Part shown: piece after piece, positions 33,595 to 42,489 of the stretch
Numbering within the stretch: position 1 is the first letter of the stretch
Layout: the number at the start of each line of letters is the position of its first letter
Source: Minisyncoccota bacterium
GTDB lineage: Bacteria > Patescibacteriota > Microgenomatia > UBA1400 > PJMF01
Reading direction: 5' to 3'
Length of the DNA: 61,620 nucleotides
Assembly (NCBI GenBank): GCA_003173865.1
Contig: PJMF01000009.1
Span: 1-61,620 of the forward strand
The notes under the pieces: model-generated
Database searches by the model: none
Seen by the model: only the letters and a program-made list of their open reading frames with translations
What the model was told of the DNA's origin: nothing
Made by a program: the position numbers and the translations under genes

Positions 33595-36099
33595 CTACTG
33601 CCCCACACTGACACCATCTAAAATTTGGTCGCGGTTATCGCCTGTTGAATCATATAGCTGAGTATAAAATTGCGAAGGACTACATGCGACAGTTGGTTCG
33701 GTGCCTTTGACAAATAATTCTTCGCTGACACTTGGACAGCCACGACATGGAAGCGTGTTCGTGCTACTACATACTTTCACTTTGACTAATCCGTCGGGAG
33801 TTGGGAAGACATGTGGTTTGGCATCGTCCAACTGAGTACGGATAATCTTATTCCAAATTGGTGATGCACCAGTAATACCAGAAGCAACGTAACTCATTGG
33901 TTTGCCGTCGTTGTTACCGACCCACACGGCTACTAAACGATCTTCGGTGTAACCAATTGCCCAGTTATCCTTCAAGTTGTTGGTTGTACCGGTTTTGACT
34001 GCAACTTGTTGTTTTGGAATGTATAAGACTGATTGTGGGCCGAATGCGGGTGTGCGGGCGTTATTGTCAGATAAAATATCCGTGATTTGATAGGCCACGC
34101 GGGAATCTAATGTACGAGTACGTTGACAGTCAGTGTTATCAAGTGCGCAGGAATTATGATACAGAACTTCACCTTTTGCGTTTTTGACTTCTAGAAGAGA
34201 GTTGAGTGGCACTGTTTCACCATAGTTGGCAAATGTGCCGTAAACCTGGGCTAAATCGACCATTAACACCTCACCACTTCCTAATGTAAGCGAAAGACCA
34301 AACCGCTTGCGATCTTTCCAAGTAGTAATTCCCATTTGTTCACCTTTATCAATCATGTTGGAGATACCAACTTCGGCTAATGTTTTTACTGCTGGGATGT
34401 TGAAAGATGAAGCGAGAGCGGTGCGCAAAGTAACTAACCCGTGAAACTTTCCATCGTAGTTTTTGGGTGTATATGGCGCCGATCCGGGTGTACTAAATGT
34501 GGTTGGCTCATCAAGAATCGTTGAAGAAGGGTTTTTACCATTACTTAAGGCCAGTGAATAGGTCAATGGCTTAATCGAGGAACCTGGTTGCCGAGGTCGG
34601 GTGGTGACATTGACTTGTCCGTCGTTTGCGAAGTCAAAGTAATTCTTACTTCCAATCATGGCTAAGATTTCACCGGTTTTGGGATTGGTTACAAGTGCTG
34701 CTCCGTTATGAATATTTAAACGAGCTAAGTTATTGACTTCATTTGTAACGATCTGTTGCGCTTGATCTTGTGTGTCGAGATCTAATGTTGTGCGTACTTC
34801 TAAACCGCCTTGATTGACAACATCTTCACCGTATTGTTTTTCTAACATATTTTTGACATACATCACAAAGTGTGGTGCTTTAATATCAGTCATATCTTGA
34901 CGGAAAGTAAGTGTTTCGCTGCGTGCTTTTTGGGCTTGTTCGGCAGTAATGTACTTATCTTCCACCATACGCTGTAACACTTCATGTTGGCGCACATATG
35001 CATATTCTGGCGTCGCACCAAATGGGGAGTAGGCAGAGGGAGCAGCTGGTAATCCAGCTAAAAATGCACTTTCGGCTAAATCAAGTTTACGAACCGATTT
35101 TCCAAAGTAGCGTTGTGAGGCTTCTTCAACACCGTACGTTGAGCCACCATATCCAACTTCATTAAAGTACATCTCTAAAATTTCGTCCTTTGAGTAGGTG
35201 CCTTCCATCATGAATGACAACACAACTTCTCGAATTTTACGCTTGAGTGTTTTTTCTGGAGTCAGTAACGTGTTTTTGACGAGTTGTTGGGTGATCGTTG
35301 AACCACCTTGTAGGCGATCACTTTGAGTGTTGGATACAAGGGCACGAAAAATGCCACGAATTGAAATCCCTCGATGCGAGTAAAAATTTCTGTCTTCAAT
35401 CGAGACAGTTGCATGAATCAAGTCAGCTGGCACTTGTGAGAGAGGAATTAAGGTGCGATTTTCATCTTTGAAAATCCGATACAGTAACTTGCCATTTCGG
35501 TCATAAATTTTGGTGGTTAAGTTTTGTTTGCGAGTGGTCAAGTCAGCGACAGAAGGCAAATCTTTAAACACAATGTCATACGTTTCATAGGCACCAAACA
35601 AGATTACGGCACTGGTTAATAAAGAAAGTAAGATCGCCCAAAAATGAAAACGAAGTAAATACTGGAAGGGCCAAAAAATTTCAGCATGGAAAAATTTCCG
35701 TACGCTTTTAATGAGTCGTTTAAAAAACCCTACAATTTTTGGGTTCTTGCGCTTTTTGCGTATAAGCTTTTTTTTTGTTTTTTTCTTTAGCTTGTTCAGT
35801 ACGTTACTTAAACGTGTTCCCATGAGTAATAGGGAGGGACGAACGTTCTTCAAAGGGCTCTTTGGTACTTTGACCAGAAGCTTAGGAAGCAGTTTTTTCC
35901 ATCGAGAACGAGTCGAAAAAATTACGCCGTTTTTCTTCTTAATCCGAACGGTTTTACTGGGTTTTGCTTTCTTTGTTTTTTTTATGCGGGCAACTGTAAC
36001 TGTTTTGGTTTTGAGGGCTGCTTGAGAAACCGTTTCTTTGCGAGTCTTTTTCGTCTGCTTTACTGCCTTTTTTGCTGTTATAGGTTTTCGCTTAGCCAT
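33595..36099 (-). CDS. Class A penicillin-binding protein (bifunctional transglycosylase/transpeptidase)
   Basis: 834 aa. A very basic cytoplasmic tail of about 150 residues precedes one membrane segment (about 153-172). The GT51 domain has ATVSIEDRNFYSHRG and GGSTITQQLVKNTLL. The transpeptidase domain has GSSIKPLTY (Ser-X-X-Lys), SSFNIP (SxN) and KTGTTN (KTG). The C-terminal tail carries a Cys cluster (KVCSSTNTLPCRGCPS). It polymerises and crosslinks peptidoglycan. The long Lys-rich tail is unusual and may bind nucleic acid, membrane or a partner. It is paralogous to the PBP at 37376-39814. Confidence 0.94.
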   Translation of the reverse strand: MAKRKPITAKKAVKQTKKTRKETVSQAALKTKTVTVARIKKTKKAKPSKTVRIKKKNGVIFSTRSRWKKLLPKLLVKVPKSPLKNVRPSLLLMGTRLSNVLNKLKKKTKKKLIRKKRKNPKIVGFFKRLIKSVRKFFHAEIFWPFQYLLRFHFWAILLSLLTSAVILFGAYETYDIVFKDLPSVADLTTRKQNLTTKIYDRNGKLLYRIFKDENRTLIPLSQVPADLIHATVSIEDRNFYSHRGISIRGIFRALVSNTQSDRLQGGSTITQQLVKNTLLTPEKTLKRKIREVVLSFMMEGTYSKDEILEMYFNEVGYGGSTYGVEEASQRYFGKSVRKLDLAESAFLAGLPAAPSAYSPFGATPEYAYVRQHEVLQRMVEDKYITAEQAQKARSETLTFRQDMTDIKAPHFVMYVKNMLEKQYGEDVVNQGGLEVRTTLDLDTQDQAQQIVTNEVNNLARLNIHNGAALVTNPKTGEILAMIGSKNYFDFANDGQVNVTTRPRQPGSSIKPLTYSLALSNGKNPSSTILDEPTTFSTPGSAPYTPKNYDGKFHGLVTLRTALASSFNIPAVKTLAEVGISNMIDKGEQMGITTWKDRKRFGLSLTLGSGEVLMVDLAQVYGTFANYGETVPLNSLLEVKNAKGEVLYHNSCALDNTDCQRTRTLDSRVAYQITDILSDNNARTPAFGPQSVLYIPKQQVAVKTGTTNNLKDNWAIGYTEDRLVAVWVGNNDGKPMSYVASGITGASPIWNKIIRTQLDDAKPHVFPTPDGLVKVKVCSSTNTLPCRGCPSVSEELFVKGTEPTVACSPSQFYTQLYDSTGDNRDQILDGVSVGQ

Positions 36100-36185
36100 G
36101 GGGCGGATTTTACTATATCATCCTATATATTACAAGATAAAATCGACCACATTTATCGCTAAAGAAGAAAAAAACGAAAAACGAG

Positions 36186-37379
36186 TTATAACTTATTTTT
36201 TATCACATCCCATAACTCTCTTGAACTGCCTTCATATCCAAGCGCCCAAATAGCGATTCCGCCTAAATCGAGTTGATTCACTAAATCCAGTTTATACGAC
36301 ATCGACCGAGAGTTTTCGTAGTAAATCAGGTGGATCTCGCGATCCTTTTGGTAAGACAAATAAGGAGAGAGGGCATCGGTGTTCCAGCCTTCTTTAACCG
36401 AGTAAAGATTTTTTTGCAGCAGAAGTGACTGAATCTGATCAAAACCAATTGCTTCGCCTGTATCTGGAAACGTCTTTGCTTGTGAGTCCCGAGAAGTAGT
36501 TTGCCAAGCATAGCCATAAAAAGGAACTCCTAAGACCAATTTTGTATGTGGGACGAAGCTCAAGAAATCTCGCAAATGTTCGGTAATATCGCTATCCCAG
36601 AGTTTTTGTCCTCCAAAAAGTGGTGCGACTGGTCCGGCCGAAATCGAGGATTTACGGTGAAAGTCATAGGCCATCACGATAATGTGATCAACGATTTTGC
36701 TGAGTTGAGGGAGATCCCAAATCCCACGATTTGTGCCAGCCGACGCAAAAACATCAATCGAGAGATGAATATTCTGATACTTGCTATGTATGTGATCTGC
36801 AAGTAGCTGAATAAACTTCGTATAGTCATCGCGCAAATTCGGTGTAACTGTACCAGTGTACTCAATATCAATGTTGATCCCTTGGACGGGATATCCTTGC
36901 AACACGCCATCGAGTGACCGAAGCAATTTTTCTTGAGCAGCGGGAGAAAGCAAAAAGGTTGAAATTTGGTCGGGATCAAACTGCGCCAGGGTGACTTCAA
37001 TTTTACTTCCTCTTTGCGCGGCAGATTGGAAAAGGGACAAGATTTGTTCTGATTGTAGAGTATGGAAACCCATCTCCATTTCGCCTTGTTTATGGTCGAG
37101 AATATCTCCATTTTGATTAAACTCTAAACTAAAATAAGAAAGATGGGTGAGTTCAGGTTGTAAAGTGACTTTATCTTTATTCCAGTACGGTAAAAAACCG
37201 TATACAAGCTTGTGGTCTGTGTGTGTAGGCTGTGATGGTTCACTCAAAAATTGAAAAGTCGTTGATGAAGTAATTGGCGACAGCAGCGGAACTTTACGGA
37301 AAAACCATAATGCTTCTAAGGTCAGTAAAAATAAAATTCCGCTGAGTAAAACTAGAGGACCCACCCAGCGCTGTGTCAT
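36186..37379 (-). CDS. Membrane-anchored GH18 family glycosyl hydrolase
   Basis: 397 aa with an N-terminal membrane anchor (VLLSGILFLLTLEALWF). The (beta/alpha)8 fold features appear in order: VYGFLPYWNKD, then TLAQFD, the catalytic strand QGINIDIEYTG, IIVMAYDFHRK, VLGVPFYGYAW and the closing GGIAIWALGYEG. The classic DGxDxDxE is read as QGINIDIE, keeping the catalytic Glu and the preceding Asp but with Gln and Asn earlier. This resembles SleL/YaaH-type cell-wall chitinase-like enzymes. The ATG overlaps the upstream PBP stop by four bases, tying it to peptidoglycan turnover. Confidence 0.88.
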   Translation of the reverse strand: MTQRWVGPLVLLSGILFLLTLEALWFFRKVPLLSPITSSTTFQFLSEPSQPTHTDHKLVYGFLPYWNKDKVTLQPELTHLSYFSLEFNQNGDILDHKQGEMEMGFHTLQSEQILSLFQSAAQRGSKIEVTLAQFDPDQISTFLLSPAAQEKLLRSLDGVLQGYPVQGINIDIEYTGTVTPNLRDDYTKFIQLLADHIHSKYQNIHLSIDVFASAGTNRGIWDLPQLSKIVDHIIVMAYDFHRKSSISAGPVAPLFGGQKLWDSDITEHLRDFLSFVPHTKLVLGVPFYGYAWQTTSRDSQAKTFPDTGEAIGFDQIQSLLLQKNLYSVKEGWNTDALSPYLSYQKDREIHLIYYENSRSMSYKLDLVNQLDLGGIAIWALGYEGSSRELWDVIKNKL

Positions 37380-39814
37380 GGTTGGTTTGGATCATATGGT
37401 GTGTCTTGGATAACGTAATCTGCAGGCACATCATACTTCTCATAGACCGTTTTGCCATCGGGACCAACTGGGCGGGTGCAATCTGCACAATATTGAGGGG
37501 TCAACGGATCACTGTAAATAGTTTTATGTTGTAAACCTAAACCATCAGTGGACTCTCCTGGAGCAGGTGGTAAGCCTGTGTCTGCTTTGATCCACACGTC
37601 TTTTTGGACTACACCGGAGTGAGAAGGTTGAGATTTTTTCCAATAAATTTCTTGCACTGGATTAGGACAACTTTCACCAGTTTGGGCGGGAAAGCCACTT
37701 GCACACACCATTGCCGATGTGACATCGCTCGGTTTATCTTCCCACAGGGGTTGTTGATCTTTCAAAACATACGACATGATGTCATTAAAAATTGGCGCGG
37801 CGCCGGTGATTCCTGAAACAAGTGCACGGTTCATTGGTGTAGAGTCATTATTACCGACCCAAGTAATCGTTAAGAAGTGAGGAGTGAAACCAACTGTCCA
37901 GTTGTCGCGCAGGTCGTTCGTGGTTCCGGTTTTGGTGCTGACAATTTGGTTCGGGATTACTAACTTTGAGTGTGGACCAAACTCAGCCATTCTGGCGTTA
38001 TTATCTTGCATAATGTGTGACACCATGTACGCAGGAGCTCTGTCCATCACACGTGTCAACTCGCCTTTGGATTGAGTCGTGTTATCAGCAGTCAAATCTA
38101 AGAGATCTTGCTTGCGTTGATCAAGGTTCACTGAGTCAAGTAAATTGCCTTTGTAGTCTTCAACGCGCAGAATTGGAGTAAACGGTACCTTCACTCCTTG
38201 GTTTGCGAGTGTCGAAAAGGCTTGGGCTAAATCAATCATCCGAACTTCACCACCACCAAGTGTCAGTGAAAGACCATAATTGGCTGGATTCGTCCAGGAA
38301 GAAATGCCCATCAATTGAGCTTGCTTGATAAATGTTTCGACGCCAATAATACGCAGCGCCTTTACCGCTGGAATATTTAAAGAGTTTCCAAGTGCAAACC
38401 GAATGCTCACCGGACCATGAAAACTGCCATCATAGTTGCGTGGACAGTATGTTTTTTGTCCAGTAACTTCGAAACAAGTCGGGATATCAAGCAAAGTAGT
38501 GCCGGGGTTTAACATGTGCTGCTGAAATGCCGTGGCATACATGAGTGGTTTAATTGATGATCCAGGTTGTCGTTGGGCCAAGGCAACATTCACTTGACCA
38601 TCATTACTGGAATCGAAGTAATCAGTTGATCCAACCATCGATAAAATTTCGCCCGTATCGGGTTTGATTACCATCGCGGCGCCATTACTCACACGAGCAG
38701 AGTGTAATTTTTGGACTTCTGCTGACAGAGAAGCTTGAGCAGCTCGTTGCAGATCGAGATCAAGTGTCGTGTAGACACGCAAGCCACCTTTTTCCACTTT
38801 ATCGACGCCATACTTTGCATAGAGAAGATCGCGTACAAAAAAAACAAAGTGTGGAGCTTGAATGTCAGTTTTAGAAATTGCAAAGTGCATGACTTCTTTT
38901 TCAGCTTGATCTGCTTGCGCGGCAGTAATGTATTTATCCTCAACCATGCGGCGCAACACTTCGTGTTGACGATTTTGTGCTTCCTTCGGATTTGATCCAT
39001 AGGGAGAGTAGGTCGTTGGAGATTGTGGTAATCCAGCTAACATGGCCGCTTCAGCTAAACTTAAATCTTTGGCTGATTTATTAAAGTAATGACGCGAAGC
39101 AGACTCGATGCCTACAGAAGTTCCGCCGTAAGAAATATAGTTAAGGTACATTTCCAAGATTTGTTCTTTACTGTAAAGAACTTCAGTTGCAATTGATAAA
39201 ACTACTTCTTTGATTTTGCGTGTAAAGGAACGCTCCGGAGTAAGAAGCGCATTTTTGACCAGTTGCTGCGTAATTGTTGAACCACCTTCAACACGGGTGC
39301 GCGTAATCGTATTGCGCACTGCGCGCAAAATACCCAAGATGTCAAAACCAAAATGGTGATAAAAATTTTTATCTTCAATTGCAATACTCGCTTGGTAGAC
39401 ATAAGGTGGCAGTGTTGAAATTTTAATCGGAAGCCGATTCTCTTTGCCGAAAACCTCGTAAAGCACTTTACCATTGCGATCAAAAATTTGGGTACTCACC
39501 GCAAAGTTTTCACCTGAGGTTAAATTTTTAGGAGAAGGTAAATCTCTGAGAATGTATAAAAGCCCCACGATGCTGGCTACGACAAGCAAAAGCAAAATCC
39601 AGCGAATCCATGGATTAGTAAATGGGGACAAGAGGATGCGTACAACTCGTCTATGTTGCGAAGTTTTCGCTTTAGTTGGACTTGGCTGCTCAGCAGCATC
39701 AGTTGGATCAACAAGATGTTTCCCAGCAAGAAATTGACGCATACCCTTCAGCGTTGGGCGTGCGGTTTCTTTAGAAAGCTCATTGCGATTACGTGACATA
39801 TTGTATGCGGGCAT
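37376..39814 (-). CDS. Class A penicillin-binding protein (second paralogue)
   Basis: 812 aa (807 if started at ATG 39799). A short cytoplasmic region and a membrane segment (about 70-89) precede GT51 motifs (QASIEDKNFYHHFG, GGSTITQQLVKNALL) and transpeptidase motifs (GSSIKPLMY, GNSLNIPAVK for SxN, KTGTTNDLRDNW). A Cys pair near the end (CASGFPAQTGESC) parallels the paralogue. It shares strong colinearity with 33595-36099, so the pair arose by duplication. For ATG 39814 an AGGAG lies only three bases upstream, close but usable. Confidence 0.94.
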   Translation of the reverse strand: MPAYNMSRNRNELSKETARPTLKGMRQFLAGKHLVDPTDAAEQPSPTKAKTSQHRRVVRILLSPFTNPWIRWILLLLVVASIVGLLYILRDLPSPKNLTSGENFAVSTQIFDRNGKVLYEVFGKENRLPIKISTLPPYVYQASIAIEDKNFYHHFGFDILGILRAVRNTITRTRVEGGSTITQQLVKNALLTPERSFTRKIKEVVLSIATEVLYSKEQILEMYLNYISYGGTSVGIESASRHYFNKSAKDLSLAEAAMLAGLPQSPTTYSPYGSNPKEAQNRQHEVLRRMVEDKYITAAQADQAEKEVMHFAISKTDIQAPHFVFFVRDLLYAKYGVDKVEKGGLRVYTTLDLDLQRAAQASLSAEVQKLHSARVSNGAAMVIKPDTGEILSMVGSTDYFDSSNDGQVNVALAQRQPGSSIKPLMYATAFQQHMLNPGTTLLDIPTCFEVTGQKTYCPRNYDGSFHGPVSIRFALGNSLNIPAVKALRIIGVETFIKQAQLMGISSWTNPANYGLSLTLGGGEVRMIDLAQAFSTLANQGVKVPFTPILRVEDYKGNLLDSVNLDQRKQDLLDLTADNTTQSKGELTRVMDRAPAYMVSHIMQDNNARMAEFGPHSKLVIPNQIVSTKTGTTNDLRDNWTVGFTPHFLTITWVGNNDSTPMNRALVSGITGAAPIFNDIMSYVLKDQQPLWEDKPSDVTSAMVCASGFPAQTGESCPNPVQEIYWKKSQPSHSGVVQKDVWIKADTGLPPAPGESTDGLGLQHKTIYSDPLTPQYCADCTRPVGPDGKTVYEKYDVPADYVIQDTPYDPNQP

Positions 39815-39836
39815 TATCTCCTATATCCTACCTATT

Positions 39837-40334
39837 ATGCAACGTTTTAGCTTGTTTTATACACAAGAGTGGTATGTTGGACTGCACGTATGGCAGAAGG
39901 AACTCGTTCGCACTTCTCTTGAGTTATATGCTCGTGAGGAGCGGATGAAATCTGGTTTTGCCGATTACTCATTTTTGGTGTTTCCGATGGCGAAAGCATA
40001 TGAGGGTTTTTTGAAGCAATATTTACTTGACCTGGGATTTATTACGCAAGAAGTATATATGGATAAACGTTTTCGTATTGGCCGGTCGCTCAATCCAGAC
40101 ATTAATCCGAGTCATCGTGATGATCAATGGGTGTATGGCAAAATTCAGCAGCTTTGTGGTGAAAGTTTAGGAAGAGAACTGTGGAATACTTGGCTAGAAT
40201 GTCGAAATCAAGTGTTTCATTACTTTCCCGACAATCAAAAAAAATTAAGTTTGGCGCAAAGTGGCCAATGCCTAGAAATGATGGCCAACGCCATGGAACA
40301 CGCAGTTGCTTGCCAATTAAGCGCTCAGCGTTGA
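39837..40334 (+). CDS. HEPN-like protein resembling the RnlA/LsoA toxin domain
   Basis: 165 aa from ATG 39837; the track start 39783 overlaps the PBP gene. It is all-helical in pattern. KAYEGFLKQYLLDLGF, FRIGRSLNP and the late RNQVFH (residues 123-128) suggest a HEPN fold with the RxxxxH RNase motif, as in RnlA-type toxins. No antitoxin partner is adjacent, the next gene being a P-loop kinase. It could be a solitary RNase or a non-toxic nucleic-acid-binding HEPN protein. The resemblance is from memory of motifs only. Confidence 0.5.
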   Translation: MQRFSLFYTQEWYVGLHVWQKELVRTSLELYAREERMKSGFADYSFLVFPMAKAYEGFLKQYLLDLGFITQEVYMDKRFRIGRSLNPDINPSHRDDQWVYGKIQQLCGESLGRELWNTWLECRNQVFHYFPDNQKKLSLAQSGQCLEMMANAMEHAVACQLSAQR

Positions 40335-40339
40335 TAATC

Positions 40340-40435
40340 TAGGAATTACACAGGTTTCGAGAGACGACGATTGCACTAGTGTATCTGGAAATACTCACAC
40401 AGCTCTCTACGCTCTCGAAACCTGTGTAATTCCTA
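40340..40435 (+). ncRNA. Structured 3'-UTR RNA motif, copy A
   Basis: A perfect 24-bp inverted repeat (40340-40363 with 40412-40435, TAGGAATTACACAGG...) encloses a core with AGACGA, GATTGCAC, a small hairpin CTAG/CTGG, and AATACTCACACAGCTCTC. The core matches copies B and C although the outer stem differs completely. It lies six bases after the HEPN-like gene stop. See the findings for the structure model. Confidence 0.7.
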
Positions 40436-40451
40436 AATAAGAGAAAAAATT

Positions 40452-41084
40452 ATGTCGATTACACACCAATACGCCTATCGCAACATTACTATTTCTGGTT
40501 TACCAGGAAATGGCTCGACCACTTTACTGAACTCTTTACGCGAAGAATTGAAGTTTGATGGATGGAAAGGGTTTAGTGGTGGTGAGTTTATGCGCGCTTA
40601 CGCTGAAGAAAAAGGATTGATTGATCCAAGAGTTGGATCACATCACGATGCCGCGATCTACAGTGATGATTTTGATTGGCAAGTTGATATGGGCATGCGC
40701 GAGAAACTGGAGAGAGAAGAGTGTTGGATTATCGAATCGTGGCTTGCGGGATTTTTGGCGCAGGGAGTACCTGGCGTGCTCAAAGTGCTGGTCATTTGTA
40801 GTGAAGATGCTGTACGCATTGATCGTCTGATGAATCGCGATAATATCTCAGTTGAACAAGCAAAACAAAATATTCAGCAGCGGTATGAAGTTAACAGCAC
40901 CAAATGGAAACGTATGTATGCGAATCAATGGCATGACTGGGTAGTTTCACAAACTGGCAAAATGAGTGCCGATGACCCAATTGATTTTTGGCATCCAGCT
41001 CTTTACGATGTAGTAATAGATACATTTTCAACAAATAAGGCTGCCGCCTTACAACTGGTCCTCGATGCCGTCAAGAAAAACTAA
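40452..41084 (+). CDS. P-loop kinase, cytidylate-kinase-like
   Basis: 210 aa. The P-loop NITISGLPGNGSTTLL is near residues 11-26, then GEFMRAYAEEKGL and a DxxxD-like region IYSDDFDWQVD. The middle segment ECWIIESWLAGFLA corresponds to the Walker B/lid part of AAA_33/Cmk2-type kinases. The Lys of the usual GKST is replaced by Ser (GNGSTT), so it may not bind ATP in the usual way. An ACTAAA-style overlap couples it to the next gene (20 bp). The substrate is unknown. Confidence 0.65.
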   Translation: MSITHQYAYRNITISGLPGNGSTTLLNSLREELKFDGWKGFSGGEFMRAYAEEKGLIDPRVGSHHDAAIYSDDFDWQVDMGMREKLEREECWIIESWLAGFLAQGVPGVLKVLVICSEDAVRIDRLMNRDNISVEQAKQNIQQRYEVNSTKWKRMYANQWHDWVVSQTGKMSADDPIDFWHPALYDVVIDTFSTNKAAALQLVLDAVKKN

Positions 41085-41730
41085 AAAAACGAATCATTTG
41101 GTCTTTTTTCCTTTGCTTATATTGCTGTTCGTGATGTGGGTCTTATATCGAATGTTGTTCCATTTTCCAGTTTGGTTCGATGAAACGATTGGTAAAGCCG
41201 TCTTTTTTGGTTTACCAGTATGGTTGTATATTTCACTTACTGGTTCACGTAGTATTAAAGAAACGTTTAGTCTCGATAAAATTACCCGTGGTTTATTTTT
41301 AGGAATTGCAGTGGGAGGAGTGTTTGGTTTTGTAGGGAGCTTCTCCACTTTTGTGGGTCGTCACGTGATTATTCAATCCGCACCACTCTTTTTGTCGAAT
41401 GCATTTTGGCAAGATTTCTTCTTAGCGTTAATGACTGGTTTTTGGGAAACATTATTTTTCTATTGCTGGGTGATGGTCGTCATTCAGGAAAAATTTTCGA
41501 AGTGGGTAGTGACGCAACAACTTATTGCGGTAACCATTATTTTCTTAGCGTTTCACTTACCAAACACAATTTTGCGTTTTCACACACCACAAATTATTAT
41601 TGGGCAAATTATATTATTAAGTTTCTTTTCACTGGGTCAATCGCTCCTTTTCTTAAAAGATCGCAATCTCTACGCCCTGACTCTTTCACAGGCAATTTGG
41701 GGAATGGTGCTTCTGGTTAGTACACGCTAA
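41065..41730 (+). CDS. CPBP-like integral membrane protein (degenerate)
   Basis: 221 aa with about six membrane segments. TGFWETLFFYCWVMVVIQE sits where CPBP/Rce1-like intramembrane proteases have EExxxR, and IIFLAFHLPNTIL gives the second-motif His. The double Glu is reduced to a single Glu and the Arg is missing, so proteolysis is doubtful. It overlaps the kinase gene by 20 bases. Confidence 0.6.
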   Translation: MPSRKTKKTNHLVFFPLLILLFVMWVLYRMLFHFPVWFDETIGKAVFFGLPVWLYISLTGSRSIKETFSLDKITRGLFLGIAVGGVFGFVGSFSTFVGRHVIIQSAPLFLSNAFWQDFFLALMTGFWETLFFYCWVMVVIQEKFSKWVVTQQLIAVTIIFLAFHLPNTILRFHTPQIIIGQIILLSFFSLGQSLLFLKDRNLYALTLSQAIWGMVLLVSTR

Positions 41731-42245
41731 AGCGAATGTTGAACAATCTGATCTTGTTCGATGATCTTGTCTATTTCTGAGCGGTTGGAATCTGTAAATT
41801 TAGGGCTGAGTTCTTTGAGTTGTTGGATGTGATAGAGAAGGGTTTTACTGAGGCGTTGGGTAACTGAACTGGGAGCTTGAAGGACTTGGGCATCGTGGAC
41901 GGCGTTTTGAAGATAATTTTCGGCTTTAAGGGCTGTAGTAAGGGCGAGACTTTCTTTGTTATCATTTAGGAGCTGCTGGGCATAGCCAAGACGTCGATTT
42001 GCGTACTCCATTTCAAGAAAAATTCTCTCTGAGTTAGGAGCTGTCTCAAGTTGAATCCGATCAATGGCCATTAACGCAGGATACATGAGGTTATCTGGAA
42101 GGATATCTTTACCAAAGTAAAGCTGTTTGCGCTCGGTAGTAGTCTTGTTTCCCGCATATACTGCTTGAACCTCAATGAGTGACAGAGCGAGGACGCCAAC
42201 GGCAAAAAACAAGGCAAGTGTAGAGAGTAATAAACGGGTCTTCAT
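41727..42245 (-). CDS. DUF5667-domain exported protein
   Basis: 172 aa with a signal sequence (LLLSTLALFFAVGVLALSL). The mature part, YFGKDILPDNLMYPALMAIDRIQLE followed by helices (RIFLEMEYANRRLGYAQQLL, then ALKAENYLQNAVHDAQVL), matches DUF5667, a helical domain found mainly in CPR and Actinobacteria exported proteins. Role unknown. It is convergent with the CPBP-like gene (4-bp overlap). Confidence 0.75.
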   Translation of the reverse strand: MKTRLLLSTLALFFAVGVLALSLIEVQAVYAGNKTTTERKQLYFGKDILPDNLMYPALMAIDRIQLETAPNSERIFLEMEYANRRLGYAQQLLNDNKESLALTTALKAENYLQNAVHDAQVLQAPSSVTQRLSKTLLYHIQQLKELSPKFTDSNRSEIDKIIEQDQIVQHSL

Positions 42246-42419
42246 AGAAGAAACGATAATCTTTGATTATACCCCGCTAGAGGAAAATGTAAAAGAGGGT
42301 TGGCCATTTTCGTACGCCTGGGGGTCATTTTTTGCTCCAAAACTGATCTATTTTGATGCTTTTCTTTTCATTGACCAAATACAGCTGACCGTGAGATTCT
42401 TACTACCCGGCAAACAAAC

Positions 42420-42435
42420 ACAATATTTAGTGGTA
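42420..42435 (+). promoter_or_regulatory. NrdR box 1
   Basis: ACACAATATTTAGTGG closely matches the NrdR consensus acaCwAtATwTwGtgt. It lies just upstream of the -10 box TATAAT (42438-42443). Confidence 0.75.
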
Positions 42436-42437
42436 TA

Positions 42438-42443
42438 TAATAA
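42438..42443 (+). promoter_or_regulatory. -10 box TATAAT of the nrdR-nrdJ operon
   Basis: TATAAT sits between the two NrdR boxes, about 46 bases before the nrdR ATG, which has its own ribosome binding site (GGGAG). Confidence 0.6.
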
Positions 42444-42451
42444 AAACATAT

Positions 42452-42467
42452 ACTAAATATAGTATTA
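42452..42467 (+). promoter_or_regulatory. NrdR box 2
   Basis: ATACTAAATATAGTAT is a near palindrome of the NrdR-box type. Its centre is 32 bp (three helical turns) from that of box 1, the spacing typical of paired NrdR boxes. Confidence 0.7.
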
Positions 42468-42489
42468 GTAGCAACTTGGGAGAAATGCT

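Noticed and set aside
40340-40435. Motif copy A as an integron attC site or MITE
   Set aside because: No GTT core or target duplication; the conserved part is in the loop region and helices covary, favouring RNA.
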